The position numbers and the translations under genes were made by a program. The notes beneath the pieces were generated by a model that did no database searches, had not been told where the DNA came from, and was given only the letters and a program-made list of their open reading frames with translations. From Reticulitermes speratus (Eukaryota > Arthropoda > Insecta > Blattodea > Rhinotermitidae), in contig JAJKFL010000039.1 in assembly GCA_021186555.1 (NCBI GenBank), positions 12,938,733 to 13,002,732 of the forward strand: a stretch of 64,000 nt of DNA, read 5' to 3'. Below are positions 23,000 through 32,974 of this stretch, piece by piece (positions within the stretch are counted from its first letter, which is position 1; each line of letters begins with the position of its first letter).

Positions 23000-25030
23000 C
23001 CCGACGGTAGCAGAATAAATGGTGGAAGAAAACTGTTGGACCGAGGTTGTATTCAGTGGAAGATGGAAACCTTCATGAGAACCAAGAAATTGGATTAAAA
23101 ATATTATATGGGCATCCATTAAAATTAAAAAACTCAGGCCCCCATCGAATTAAATATGTTTACGAGTACAGTTTTTGAAATGTGTTTCGTTTCGTGATCC
23201 GTGAAACCGACGCGTAACTCTGATGTGTTGATTCCGCTCGGCTGCTGTTAAAGGGTAATTAATACCGGGTTTAACCTTTCCTAACTCCGATGTAAGGACT
23301 GACTCTGCATAGGCCTATATCAGTGTTGTTCTTACGGATTCAGATCCCGTGATTAAACAATTGAAATATCTGTTTCAAATTTATCGTTTGTGCAGTTAAG
23401 ATACCATTGTGTAGGAATAAAACAGCTCGTGTGACTTATTCTAGAAGCACCTTGCTTCAATCAGTTTTCATCATTTCGAATCCAGTGGATGGATTTCAGC
23501 TACTTATATTTGTATTCAAGTCAGTATGCTTTATGCTGGAACATAACTTCATAACTGAACACTCCTTTCAAGCGATAATCTATAGGAAATAAGTGGAATA
23601 AGATTTCAGGATTCAAATCTGGGTTTCAAACAACTTTTGAAGGCACCGAAACAACCTAATGAATTTATGTTTTCAAATGTCGGTTATAGTCGGACGACTG
23701 TGTTGAACCAAGGGCTTACAAAACTCTACTGACTACTCTTTAAAAAAAAGAACGTGTAAGATATAGGAAAATGTAGTTCTGGTTACATTTTACAGTTACA
23801 GTACTTTCGAAGTTATTCTGACATCTCTTGGAGAGTCTTAAAAAACAAGAAACCTTTTTCATCGCGGTATTACCTTTCAGTACTGCTTCAGTAGGCTCTT
23901 TGTGCTGAAAGGAAGGCTCCACACGGTAGGCCTACTGGCAGATTTCAAGTTGCCTTTGTGCCTGCATTTTGCAGAAAACACATGGGCCATTGTCACAACG
24001 CCATGTTGACACCACTCTTTTGTATTTATTCTCAGCTTCCCGAAAATTAACTTCCGTCCATTATATCTTCTTGTCCTAGTTAGCATTCCTGACGTAACAA
24101 AATTTTGTCATATAGGTTGTGATATTCCGTACTTCCCAGTAACAAGTGGTGGCTGTGTTTACACACAAGTAACTGTCTAATTTCTCTGAACACTGTAACG
24201 ATACCTGGGACATTAGCTGACATACCAAGACCTTGACATTTACTGAGGTTTAGAGGAGCCGAATTAAGTCCACCAGCAAGTGTTGTGGGCCCGGTAATTT
24301 AGCACATGGAGCAGGCATCAGTACACACGTAACGGGAATCTATGAATACGTATAAGAACAGCGACAGTTCTGTCTGGGCGGTATGCTCTAAAACAATGAT
24401 AGAATGTTTTAGTGCGTACATTTAAGTGAGATCAGCATTGTTGAAACCCGCTAAATTTTATGAAATGCCAGGTTTATTAACAGTTGCTAGCATACTAAAT
24501 TCAATCTCTTTAGCACTTGTACCTCTTAGTGAATTACAAGCATCAAAATTCATTGAATCGAATGTGTCGTTTGAGGTAGTGATGTTGCACAACAGTCTGA
24601 GCTTTTGCGTTGTACTGGGCCTGTTATTTTGCAGGAACAGGCCATGTCGTGGCTCATACATACATATATACGTACTACATACATACACATACATACATAC
24701 GTGTAGTTTTACATGTTGTAGTGTGTACAAAGAGTACACACTGCAACATGAGACACAGACAACAGAAAACAGCAGGACATAATATACAAAACCAAGAACA
24801 AATAACAGCCAAAGATGTAGATGTAACACCAGTGATCCATATTGCTGCATTTTACCATTTTACCATTTTACCATTTCGAAACGAATTTTAACGAATTTTT
24901 AACGATTTTATGCTCGGTGCTTTCATATACTTTTTAAACTCTGATTTCATAAGTGAATGTCATTTGCATACTAAGATATTGCACAACTATAAGGGCAGAA
25001 ATGACATTGGATGTAGAATGTATGTAGTTT
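23000..25030. other. Dipeptidase intron, nothing recognised
   Basis: AT-rich, two TAGGCCTA words (23310, 23927) and a CATA microsatellite. No exon found. Confidence 0.45.
24658..24705 (+). repeat. (CATA)n-type microsatellite
   Basis: Repeated ACATACATAC words with interruptions. Confidence 0.8.
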
Positions 25031-25033
25031 TTA

Positions 25034-25080
25034 ACCCCCTGATGATGGTTTTTGCATAAACCGAAACATATGTAGGGTCT
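25034..25080 (+). ncRNA. Hammerhead-like cassette
   Basis: CCC (25036-25038), CTGATGA (25039-25045), one T, GGTTT...AAACC, GAAA (25063-25066), CATATGT, A, GGG (25075-25077). TGTAATAAAAAG follows. Confidence 0.45.
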
Positions 25081-25414
25081 ATCAATATGTAATAAAAAGT
25101 AAAAGTGAAGTGCATTTTGTCGGTGTTTTATGAACAGTGAACTGTGAAATATGCACGGCGAGACTAATATAAAATAGGTCCATAATTTAGTCAAAGTGAC
25201 AAGTAGGATGTGGAACAAGTGAAAACACAAAATGTAAAACGTATAATACAAAATTATTGCAAGTACTCGCATTACACATAAAATATTCTAATGTTGCACT
25301 AAATTCGTTACATACTGCAGAACATAAGATTATGAGACATTTTTAATTCATCAAAGGAATAAAAGTGGTTTGTCTTAAAGTATCTTCTTAATGCTGCTGT
25401 AAATTGAACCTTGT

Positions 25415-25640
25415 CACTAATCAGGCGGTTAGTCGCCGACCTGTCTTTGTGGAATCGCGGGTTCTATCCAGGCCATTTCATGTGGGATTCTTTTATGGAC
25501 AAAGTGGCAATGAGACAGGTTTTTCTCCCAGTACATCGGTTTCCCCTGTCTGTATCATTCCACCAATGCTCCTTATTCGTATTTCTTTCATCTATTACCA
25601 AAGTTACGTAATCTTAGCTTTTGACTGCATTGTTAAATAA
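25415..25640 (+). mobile_element. SINE family D copy
   Basis: TCAGGCGGTTAGTCGCCGAC, GCGGGTTCTATCC, AAAGTGGCAATGAGACAGG and TTCCACCAATGCTCC, then TTGTTAAATAA at the end. Confidence 0.7.
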
Positions 25641-25970
25641 CACACTTACAGGAGGAAAATATGTATATTGTACAGAAGCACCATTGGGCGTAACGTAAAT
25701 TTCTGAGTAACACATGTTATTGGAGTCATGAAATAATTACCACCTTTCTCACCAAATGTTGCAACATAAATATTTTCTTATGCTCTGCATACGTTGAAGA
25801 CATGGAAGTGAAGTAAAGGATCTCTGATGCATGCTTAGTCAGCTGACAGTATACACTAAAAGAATTCCACGTCTTTGCAAGTGCAGCGATATGGAAGTAA
25901 ATGTTGAGATTCGAAATGCTCACTGTACACGGAATATGTAGATCCCAGTATGCAGTACTTTTGTCTAGAA

Positions 25971-26278
25971 CAGCGGTTCTCAAACTTCTTCGCTGGCGTA
26001 CCACTAAATGAGATTTAAAAATTTCAATGTACCACTAGTATTTTTTTATGTTTAAATAAAAAAAAGCTAAAATTGGAAACACTGACTGAAAGCGGGATTT
26101 GGTTATATAATGTTGCCAGCAATGCTGCGTATTGGCAAATATTTGTGGCTTATGGTCTATTTGTTTATTAAAACTTATATCCTTTTTCATATTTAGATAT
26201 TTTACTGAGGCCGCGTACCAAGAACACAATGGTTGTCGTACCAGTAGTGGTACGCGTGCCGCAGTTGGAGAAACCATG
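25971..26278. mobile_element. hAT-type MITE with intact 8-bp target duplication
   Basis: Starts CAGCGGTTCTCAAACTTC and ends GTTGGAGAAACCATG, inverted repeats of the hAT type. The 8 bases GTCTAGAA lie exactly on both sides (25963-25970 and 26279-26286). At 308 bases it is nonautonomous. It sits in the dipeptidase intron. Confidence 0.85.
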
Positions 26279-26857
26279 GTCTAGAAGCAAGTAGGCCTAC
26301 CTATACTAAAAAGAAACCTGCCTTAAACAAAGTAACAATTAACCCCTTACAGCCTAGTCGTTACTATGCGTACCACCATGCTTAACATGCAGAAGTTCTA
26401 CATTCTTCCTAAAGAGTCCATTTACGTATTTTGTATGGTTGGAAGAACAAACAGCGATTGTTTCCCTAGACAACATTAACTTACTTAAACTTACCGGAAG
26501 CCACGGATGTGGAACTCGGTGTGGAGCTGCCCCGGGGATAGAATGTCACTTCTGGTTTGGTGGAGACACCGTCAACTTCCACTGGGTAGTGAATCCTGTT
26601 GTCGTTGTCGCCTACTTCCGCCTGTAACAAGTTGGATGCACATTATGTCGGTTCATTTTCTCTATTTGATCCTAAGATGAAGGAAGTAGCAGGATAATGA
26701 AGCGAGGAGATTCGCAGTTTTTACTCGTCAAACATACATTTAGGTGACTAAGTGAAGGAGGGTAAAAGGGGTGAGCACAAATTGTATAAATGAGAAATGC
26801 ATAAAATATTGAGAGAACTAAGCATTTGTGGAAAAATAATATTAAAATTTGACTTTT

Positions 26858-27148
26858 TCAATCGTTGTTAGAGTAAACACAACACTTTTCACATGCACTG
26901 TTTATTTGCTCTACAACACGTTTCGGCCACGTACGCCGGCCATCATCAGGTAGACGTTACAAGGTTACGTTATAAAAAGAAAAACATATCTTGAACTGGG
27001 GAGGCCTTCCCGCTTCAACATATGTTTTTCATTTTATGATCTTGTAACGTCTACTTGATGATGGCCGGCGTAAGCGGCCGAAACGTGTTGTAGAGAAAAT
27101 AAACAGTGTTTGAAAAGTGTTGTGTTTACTCTGACAAAGATTGAAATA
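26858..27148. mobile_element. Foldback element, about 125-bp arms, two hammerhead-like cores
   Basis: The left arm runs from CAATCGTTGTTAGAGTAAAC to AAACATAT. The right arm is its inverted copy, ending GTTTACTCTGACAAAGATTG, with few differences. The spacer is about 30 bases. Each arm has ACAACACGTTTCGGCC or its complement with the TGATGATGGCC hairpin; AAATAAACAGTG follows the core. Confidence 0.75.
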
Positions 27149-27409
27149 GTCGATTATTTACATAACTGGATGATGATTTCAAAAAAAGATAAAATTTGCT
27201 TTAAAGAAATAGGGTTTGCCTTAGCGATTCTTCAGTTTGCGACAATCAAATCTTGACGGGTGCTGAAGCAAGTGAGCATAGAAGCTGCATCCCACAGCAT
27301 TAGAACAAGTGAGAAGCCTTCTTTTTAACTAAGTTATTAATTTCAAAGGGTTATATAGTGTTGATGGTAGATGTGTGAATTATTATTAGAATGATACTGA
27401 TGCGATAAG

Positions 27410-27666
27410 CCGATCCCAGTGGCCGTGCGGTCTAAGGCGTGGGTCTTCGGCCGCTCGCTTACTAGGAAGGTGGGTTCGAATCCCACCGGGGGCATGGATG
27501 TTGTCTCTTGTGAGTGTTGTGTGTTGTCAGGTAGAGGTCTCTGCGACGGGCTGGTCCCTCGTCCAGAGGAGTCCTACCGACTGTGGTGTGTCTAAAGTGT
27601 GTGTGATCATAAAACCTCGATGAAACGAGGAGGCCCAGGCCCATATGTCGAGCCATAGGAAAAAAA
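27410..27666 (+). mobile_element. SINE family E, full length with target duplication
   Basis: CCGATCCCAGTGGCCGTGCG, GTGGGTTCGAATCCCACC, TTGTCAGGTAGAGGTCTCTG and an A tail. ACTGATGCxATAAG lies at 27396-27409 and 27667-27680. Confidence 0.88.
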
Positions 27667-27684
27667 ACTGATGCAATAAGACCA

Positions 27685-27812
27685 AAGTAATCGGAGGAAA
27701 AAACTGTCCCAGTGCCATTTTTTCCATAAAAAATCCCACTTAAGCTGGCCTGGGACCGAACCAAGGCCTTCGAGTTTAGAGGCCAGCGACTAACCGCCTG
27801 AGCGGTCAGACA
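27685..27812 (-). mobile_element. SINE family D fragment
   Basis: CTGTCCCAGTGCCATTTT, GGACCGAACCAAGGCC and GCGACTAACCGCCTGAGC, directly after the family E copy. Confidence 0.65.
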
Positions 27813-28149
27813 GATACGTTAAAACAGTCATCCCTTCATATTCGCTGGAGAGTTCCAAATAATACGTATGTTTGAAACGTACCCCGTGGCGCATCTGTTG
27901 TCGGCTTTACGCATCGTTTCAAGATCTAACCGACGCCTTATGTCACTGTCTGACTCGGTCCGTGCCGTGCTTCTTACAGATAACACCTAGCGAAACTTAC
28001 GACCCCATTCTTTTTTGAGCGCCCATGTCTTCGAAGGATAATCGCTGTTATTACTGTAAATGGAAGCGTAACAGCTGCCAATGGAGAAAAGAATAATGAA
28101 TCATTCATTACAATGGTACATACGGTACTTACACAGAGGTAAAAGGTAA

Positions 28150-28437
28150 TGTTGTTCCTGTCCACATCATGAAGGCGTTTAGGGGCACTAGAGATAAAGC
28201 TCCACTCATTCTTAACTTCGGCACGAGATGGAGGTGAGTAGTTAACTTAACGCTGTGGCCGCTTTAACCCCGGGAAAGAACTCCTGTACCCATTGAATAG
28301 GAGACTGCGTGAACCTCACAGCCAGTCTGGACGTTTTGGAGAAGAGGTAATCTCTTACCCCTACCAGGATTCGAGCCCCGTACTGTCCAGCCACTAACCT
28401 AGTCGTTGTACCGATTACGCAACCTCGGCGGACAGGT
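28150..28437 (-). mobile_element. SINE family A copy
   Basis: CATCATGAAGGCGTTTAGGG, AACCCCGGGAAAGAACTCC, head with CAGGATTCGAGCCCCG and GTCGTTGTACCGATTACGC. It lies next to the dipeptidase candidate exon at 28534. Confidence 0.7.
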
Positions 28438-28533
28438 ATACAGTGGCCATGCCCATATTTGCTACCAATTTATAGCGTTTCCCCTTCGAATATAGAGATC
28501 TGCCTGTATTGAAGTCATCTGTCCACCACCAAC

Positions 28534-28768
28534 CTGTGTGTGATGCTGGGTACTTGAGGTGTACCCCATGTGGTCACAAGAACATTGACATCTTGCAAGA
28601 TGCTCGTTCAAGTCGTCTTCATCCTCAGTCTCGGAATTTTCCCGCCTCCGCCACTCGGCGCCAGCGCTGTAGCGCCTAGCGTGTTGAGGTTGATGCCTAT
28701 ATCGGTCAGCGCTGCACGTCCGCCGTGCCCTCTGTTTCTTCTGCTGAACTGACCAGCTATTGACCCAC
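28534..28768 (-). CDS. Candidate exon of the dipeptidase cytosolic N-terminus
   Basis: Minus-strand open stretch of 235 bases bounded by acceptor CCATATTCTGCAG and donor CACACAG|GTTGGTGG. It starts with one base completing a codon (AG+G, Arg from the exon at 30347) and ends in phase 0. It encodes 78 residues: a basic half rich in Arg and Gln, then the acidic run ENSETEDEDDLNEHLARCQ and a Cys/His-rich end (CQCSCDH). Composition suggests a disordered cytosolic tail. A second frame is also open across part of it and ends in a stop. The phase fit to both neighbours is the main support. Confidence 0.5.
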
Positions 28769-29424
28769 CTGCAGAATATGGCAGTGGTACAATATTGAAT
28801 ATCCTCTTGTTTTCCGATCCTAACAGCAAAGAAATAAGTTTGGGGACGACACACGCATATTAATCCTTCATTACCGAAATTTATTTCTGTGGCATGTGTG
28901 TCAATTAGGCACTAATTTTCTCTTACAAATGTAATTTTTAGCGTTCAGGATATGTCTATAAATATGGAATATAAATGAAAGTCACATTTAAAAAAAAAAT
29001 TGGACTTGCAATCCGAAAAGTAAACAGTGGGCCCTCTTCAACAATTAACAACGTTTAAAAAAGTGGGCCTTCATTTTGTTCTTCATTGCAACGTTAATGA
29101 CATTGAATAAAGCAGGAATACAAACAAATAGACCGCGACGTGCAATGATTTATTTTAATACAATCCGGGGTTCCAGTCCGGTCGCTAGTAACCATTACAT
29201 TTGTAGAGTGTTAGGTACTTTACAGACGATACAGAATACTGGTCCTCAGAAATCTGCTGTTTTACGTGTCCGTGAATTACGAAATGCTTAGAACCGCCGA
29301 TATATGCTGTGAGAGAGACAGCGCTGCAATAACATAAAACTACACTTAGCTTATTTGAAGAGCTTTATGGAATTACAAAACACATATTACTCGGGAAATT
29401 TCAAAAGCAAACTTTACAGAAATG

Positions 29425-29595
29425 TATTCTTCTATGTGGATCCGAATGTTGAATGTTAACAAACAGAACAAATTAGAAGCATGGAGACTGCTGAAATACA
29501 TTGATTTAGAACGATCGCAGGATAGCGAGAGGCTGACTATAAACGTAGGAAAATTAGCAGAGAAGGATTGGGAGTAATAAATATCAACACACTTA
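29425..29595 (+). mobile_element. LINE remnant, third type
   Basis: Frames give LLCGSEC then LTNRTN, RSMETAEIH, FRTIAG and READYKRRKISREGLGVINI. This resembles the C-G-S-E-x-W-T-L-T ... E-M-x-F-L-R ... I-R-x-E-L-G-V pattern of insect LINE polyproteins. Broken. Confidence 0.5.
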
Positions 29596-29756
29596 TACAT
29601 TTCTTTTCTGTCTATATAATTTTTGTTCCGTGCTGTGCTTCTTTAAATTTAGCGGAGACAGAATGTTCCTTTCACTTATGGGAGAGAATTAGTCCGGACC
29701 GTCAAGAAAATTTGTACTGTAGTGGTTTAATGGAGTACAAGGAAAAGGGAGAAGGG

Positions 29757-29795
29757 AAGGAAGAAAGAAAGAAAGAAAGAAAATGAAAGAAAGTG
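29757..29795 (+). repeat. (GAAA)n microsatellite
   Basis: GAAGGAAGAAAGAAAGAAAG with a purine-rich flank. Confidence 0.85.
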
Positions 29796-29954
29796 AATTG
29801 AGAATAACAGTGTAATGTTCATATGTTAGTGGAGCATGGATGCCAGGCTTGTGTTATTTCTTTGTTACTGATTTAACTACATTGATAATACCTCGGGATT
29901 TAGGGCCTGTAGCCTTGAGTGACAGGATGATCGGTGAATAATGTTTTAAAAAGG

Positions 29955-30140
29955 ATTTAGAAGGAAACGGTTGTGGCGCGATTGGATATAATCTGCGTCC
30001 GTTTGCCTGAAGTAACTGAAATAAATCACGAAAATTCTCAAGCAGAATAGCCAGTCTCCTAGCCGAGATTTGAACTTGTGGCTTCCCGAAAACGATGCGG
30101 AAGCATTAACCTCCTGACCGTGACTTTGCGGTCGGACTTG
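29955..30140 (-). mobile_element. SINE family C copy
   Basis: GAAGGAAACGGTTGTGGCGC, GAAGTAACTGAAATAAATCA, AGCCGAGATTTGAACTTGTG. Confidence 0.6.
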
Positions 30141-30346
30141 TAATTTAGACTATAAAAACACAATATATTAACCTGTAATGTGCAGCACACTTAACCTGCA
30201 CTAGTATCTATCTTGCACAGAAGCTTGTCTGAAAAATTAAGATGTTCAGGTTTTTTGGATTCCGTTATAATCACGTTTTATATTTTTCGTATCCTTGCGT
30301 AATGACCGTTTCTTAACACTGCATGCGAACCTGTTAAATACGAAAC

Positions 30347-30519
30347 CTGTCATTGTAAGTGGGCCTGTCCTCCTGGCAGTTGGCCGCCGCATGCAAGTAC
30401 GCTGCACTCATGTTGAGGAGGGCTTGCACGTGGTCTGCGTGGTCACGCCGCGGCCAGGACGTGCTGCTGCTGTACAGGTCCATCAGCTCCGTGTTGCTGT
30501 CGTACCTTGCTCCTCTCAT
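30347..30519 (-). CDS. Candidate first coding exon of the dipeptidase gene
   Basis: Minus-strand ATG at 30519 opens 57 codons (MRGARYDSNTELMDLYSSST, later AALLN-like MSAAYLHAAANCQED) and ends at donor GACAG|GTTTCG in phase 2. That joins in frame to the candidate exon at 28768. An in-frame stop lies a few codons upstream with no AG between, so the ATG is the likely start. The stretch is GC-rich and looks coding in an AT-rich setting. If the chain is right, the protein has about 180 cytosolic residues before its membrane segment, unlike mammalian GPI-anchored DPEP1. It could instead belong to another minus-strand gene. Confidence 0.45.
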
Positions 30520-31250
30520 AGTCCCAGTTCCAGTGCACAGGAAATATGTTGATTACAATTCGTATTGCTTCTATTATGGAAACCTATTTTTATAAAAAAT
30601 AAAATAACACAAAGAGAAGGAAAAAAATTTTTCACAAAATGTATCCTTTAAGTACTTAAATTTTCTGCCGACTTCATTTTTGACTTTCGCTTTTCTAAAA
30701 CACGCTTCTTTTTTTTTTCCCCCAGTGTTGTGAAAGTGTATTTGATGCGAGATCAACTTAGAAGATAATTATATTCTGTAACGTTCTGAAGATGACATAC
30801 ATAACTACACTCCTATCAGTAAGAGGGAACACACGAACGATAACAACAAAGTGATTGATCCCGAAACCTTAAGTTGATAAGTAACATCCATAATAATAGA
30901 TAGCAAGCAGTGACTAAAAGAATAATACTGGAGGAAGATTGTGCATTAACTGAACACTTACGAATACATAAAAAAGGGGTTCACGCCGACGTAATCAGTA
31001 AACAGCAATTACTCGACTCATAGCTACTCCTAACGAAAAAAAGGGGGAATTACCAATAATGGAATAATACACGGAGTCTAAAACCGACAGCCATTATTTT
31101 AAATTTTAAAGGATTTTAAATAATTTTATTAACTGAAATAATTACCAACTGTTTTCAGCTAATATCAAGCACATGTTACAAAACTCCAATTGTAACGTTT
31201 ACTCTTATATTTTACAGTCATATTATTTTGTGAGATCTCACAAAAACTTG
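30520..31250. other. Upstream flank of the dipeptidase gene
   Basis: If 30519 is the start codon, this holds the leader and promoter. No TATA or initiator can be named with confidence; AT-rich throughout. Confidence 0.35.
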
Positions 31251-31284
31251 ACACTTTGCCTTGTACTGAGTGTTTTTTGTATTA

Positions 31285-31325
31285 TACACCTGATGAATGT
31301 CGAACGACCGAAACATGTAGGTAAG
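31285..31325 (+). ncRNA. Hammerhead-like cassette
   Basis: ACC (31287-31289), CTGATGA (31290-31296), hairpin GTCG..CGAC, GAAA (31310-31313), CATGT, A, GGT (31320-31322). Confidence 0.4.
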
Positions 31326-31424
31326 ATAATTTGGTGAATACAAATTTTGGTGAACGGAACGTATATAGTAATTTGTTTTATAACTAAACTCATTAATTTT
31401 GTGGATTTTTTCCATCGTCTGGTA

Positions 31425-31545
31425 TACTCAGATCAAGTTAATGAATACAACGCTACGTTTTGGAGATATGATCGTTTCCCTAAACGTAGTGTTGTATTTA
31501 TTAAATTAATTTGAATATACTAGACGACGAAAAAGTCCACAAAAT
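31425..31545. mobile_element. Second, shorter copy of the 1.6-kb foldback family
   Basis: Arms AACGCTACGTTTTGGAGA and TCCCTAAACGTAGTGTTG mirror each other, followed by AATTAATTTGAATATACT and the AGACGACGAAAAAGTCCAC motif also seen at 1880-1900. Confidence 0.55.
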
Positions 31546-31814
31546 TATTGCGTCTGGAATTTAAAGCATACCTTCCTCCCCTGTCTGTCACAGCAGAGTA
31601 ACGACAACTTTCTTTCCGGTAACGATTATTGTTGTTGTTGGTGGTGGTGGTGGTGGTAATCGTACTAGATTGTTTCTCTGTTTGCACCACACTCCGACCA
31701 CACAGAGCGCTACGCGGATCGTGACTAATACTGCGTCACAATGTAGGATTTAGAAACACCAGATTGGAGTGCGCATGACTGTGAAACTGTCGCGTGGTGT
31801 CTTCATTGTTGAGA

Positions 31815-32100
31815 GGTGGTAAAGGTTGCTTCTCTGCCTAATTAAGAACCACGCCGCGCAGATCTACAGTCGAACTTCACGTGTTCTTAATGTTGACATT
31901 AGATGGAGACGAGTAACTGGCGTCACGCCCCGACCACTTTACATCCTCGGGAAAAGCCCTCTGGTAGTCATTGTAGAGGAGGGTTCTGGGGCCTAGACGC
32001 GGTGGCGAAGAGAAAAATATATCTGCAGCCGGGAATGTAAACCGGACCTTCCGGCTCCTAGCTTAGTTGTTGTGCTGACTGACTGAGCTATTCCACCTCT
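31815..32100 (-). mobile_element. SINE family A copy, diverged
   Basis: Body with GATGGAGACGAGTAACTGGC and CTCGGGAAAAGCCCTCTGG; head with AGTTGTTGTGCTGAC and a decayed B-box. Confidence 0.6.
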
Positions 32101-32117
32101 TTGTTGACGGATAACAG

Positions 32118-32393
32118 CACTGGTGTAGCTAGGCCTTTTTGGCGCTCGGGGCGAGTAATCATAGTGGCTGCTTCTAATATAAATTATTAATTTACAAAAA
32201 TCACAATTTTTTTATTGACTTTCCTTTTATTTGGCTCGCTCGGTATTTAAAATTTGTTGAGCGCAGAAAATAGGTATTTTTACATTTAAAATATTTTTTG
32301 CGCCTTTTCTGCGGCCCCTTGAACCCTGCCACCAGGGGTGGTACACCATTCGCCTCCAATCCCACCCCCACTCCCACTCTAGCTACGCCCCTG
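32118..32393. mobile_element. Short DNA-transposon MITE (GGCGTAGCTAG ends)
   Basis: Ends CACTGGTGTAGCTAGG and CTAGCTACGCCCCTG are inverted repeats of about 14 bases. The body is AT-rich. A partial relative lies at 3985-4165. Probably hAT-like, but the superfamily is unsure because no target duplication is visible. Confidence 0.5.
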
Positions 32394-32462
32394 CCAAGGA
32401 GCTAGTAAGAATAACAGAAGGTTTGGCCTGGATGAGTGAGTCTGAACTGATTCAGTGTATGA

Positions 32463-32493
<31 letters not shown>

Positions 32494-32904
32494 ACTCTTA
32501 TGCATACGATAACGAATCGTCGAACTGCATAACAGTTGGGGAATGTTTTGACCATCTGATGGGACATCAGCTTGTCGGGAAAACCCTCAGCCTATGCGGT
32601 CATGATTTGAACTTCGAAATGGTAGTTAAAGCTACACACCCGAGTGACGTCCAAACTTGTTAACACAGCACAGGACAGTTACCTGTAAAGACTAAAGAAA
32701 TGTGAAAATCCGTAGCTATACTCTACCCCTATCGTCTACAAATTCGAAGTATGCTGCTATTTGTCGGAATGTTTTATCGTCCAAAGTACAGAACGGATTT
32801 AAATTAAATTTCATTTTGGGAATCTAAACTGTAAGTACTTGAAAGAAATTTGTATCTTCGATACCCTTATATGTATCACCACCTCAAAACCTCGAAGCTT
32901 AGAC

Positions 32905-32972
32905 ACTGAAAATGGAGTCATCAAGCTTCTCCGAAACGTCAGTAACTGTTTACCAATCTACACGGCGTCAGA
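32905..32972 (+). mobile_element. Single arm of the ACGGCGT family
   Basis: Contains CTGAAAATGGAGTCATCAAG, TCTCCGAAACGTCAGTAAC and CTACACGGCGTCAG in the same order as the right arm at 19031-19095. Confidence 0.5.
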
Positions 32973-32974
32973 TG

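Noticed and set aside
24426-24891. Overlapping frames on both strands
   Set aside because: They run through a CATA microsatellite; amino acid content is explained by the repeat.
22137-25130. One 3-kb element bounded by the two hammerhead-like cassettes
   Set aside because: The cassettes are inverted and flanks differ, and a candidate host exon lies between them.
28608-28829. Alternative minus frame with Ser-Ala-Gly-Gly start
   Set aside because: It is open over the same bases but ends in a stop without a donor, while the other frame has matching splice sites and phases.
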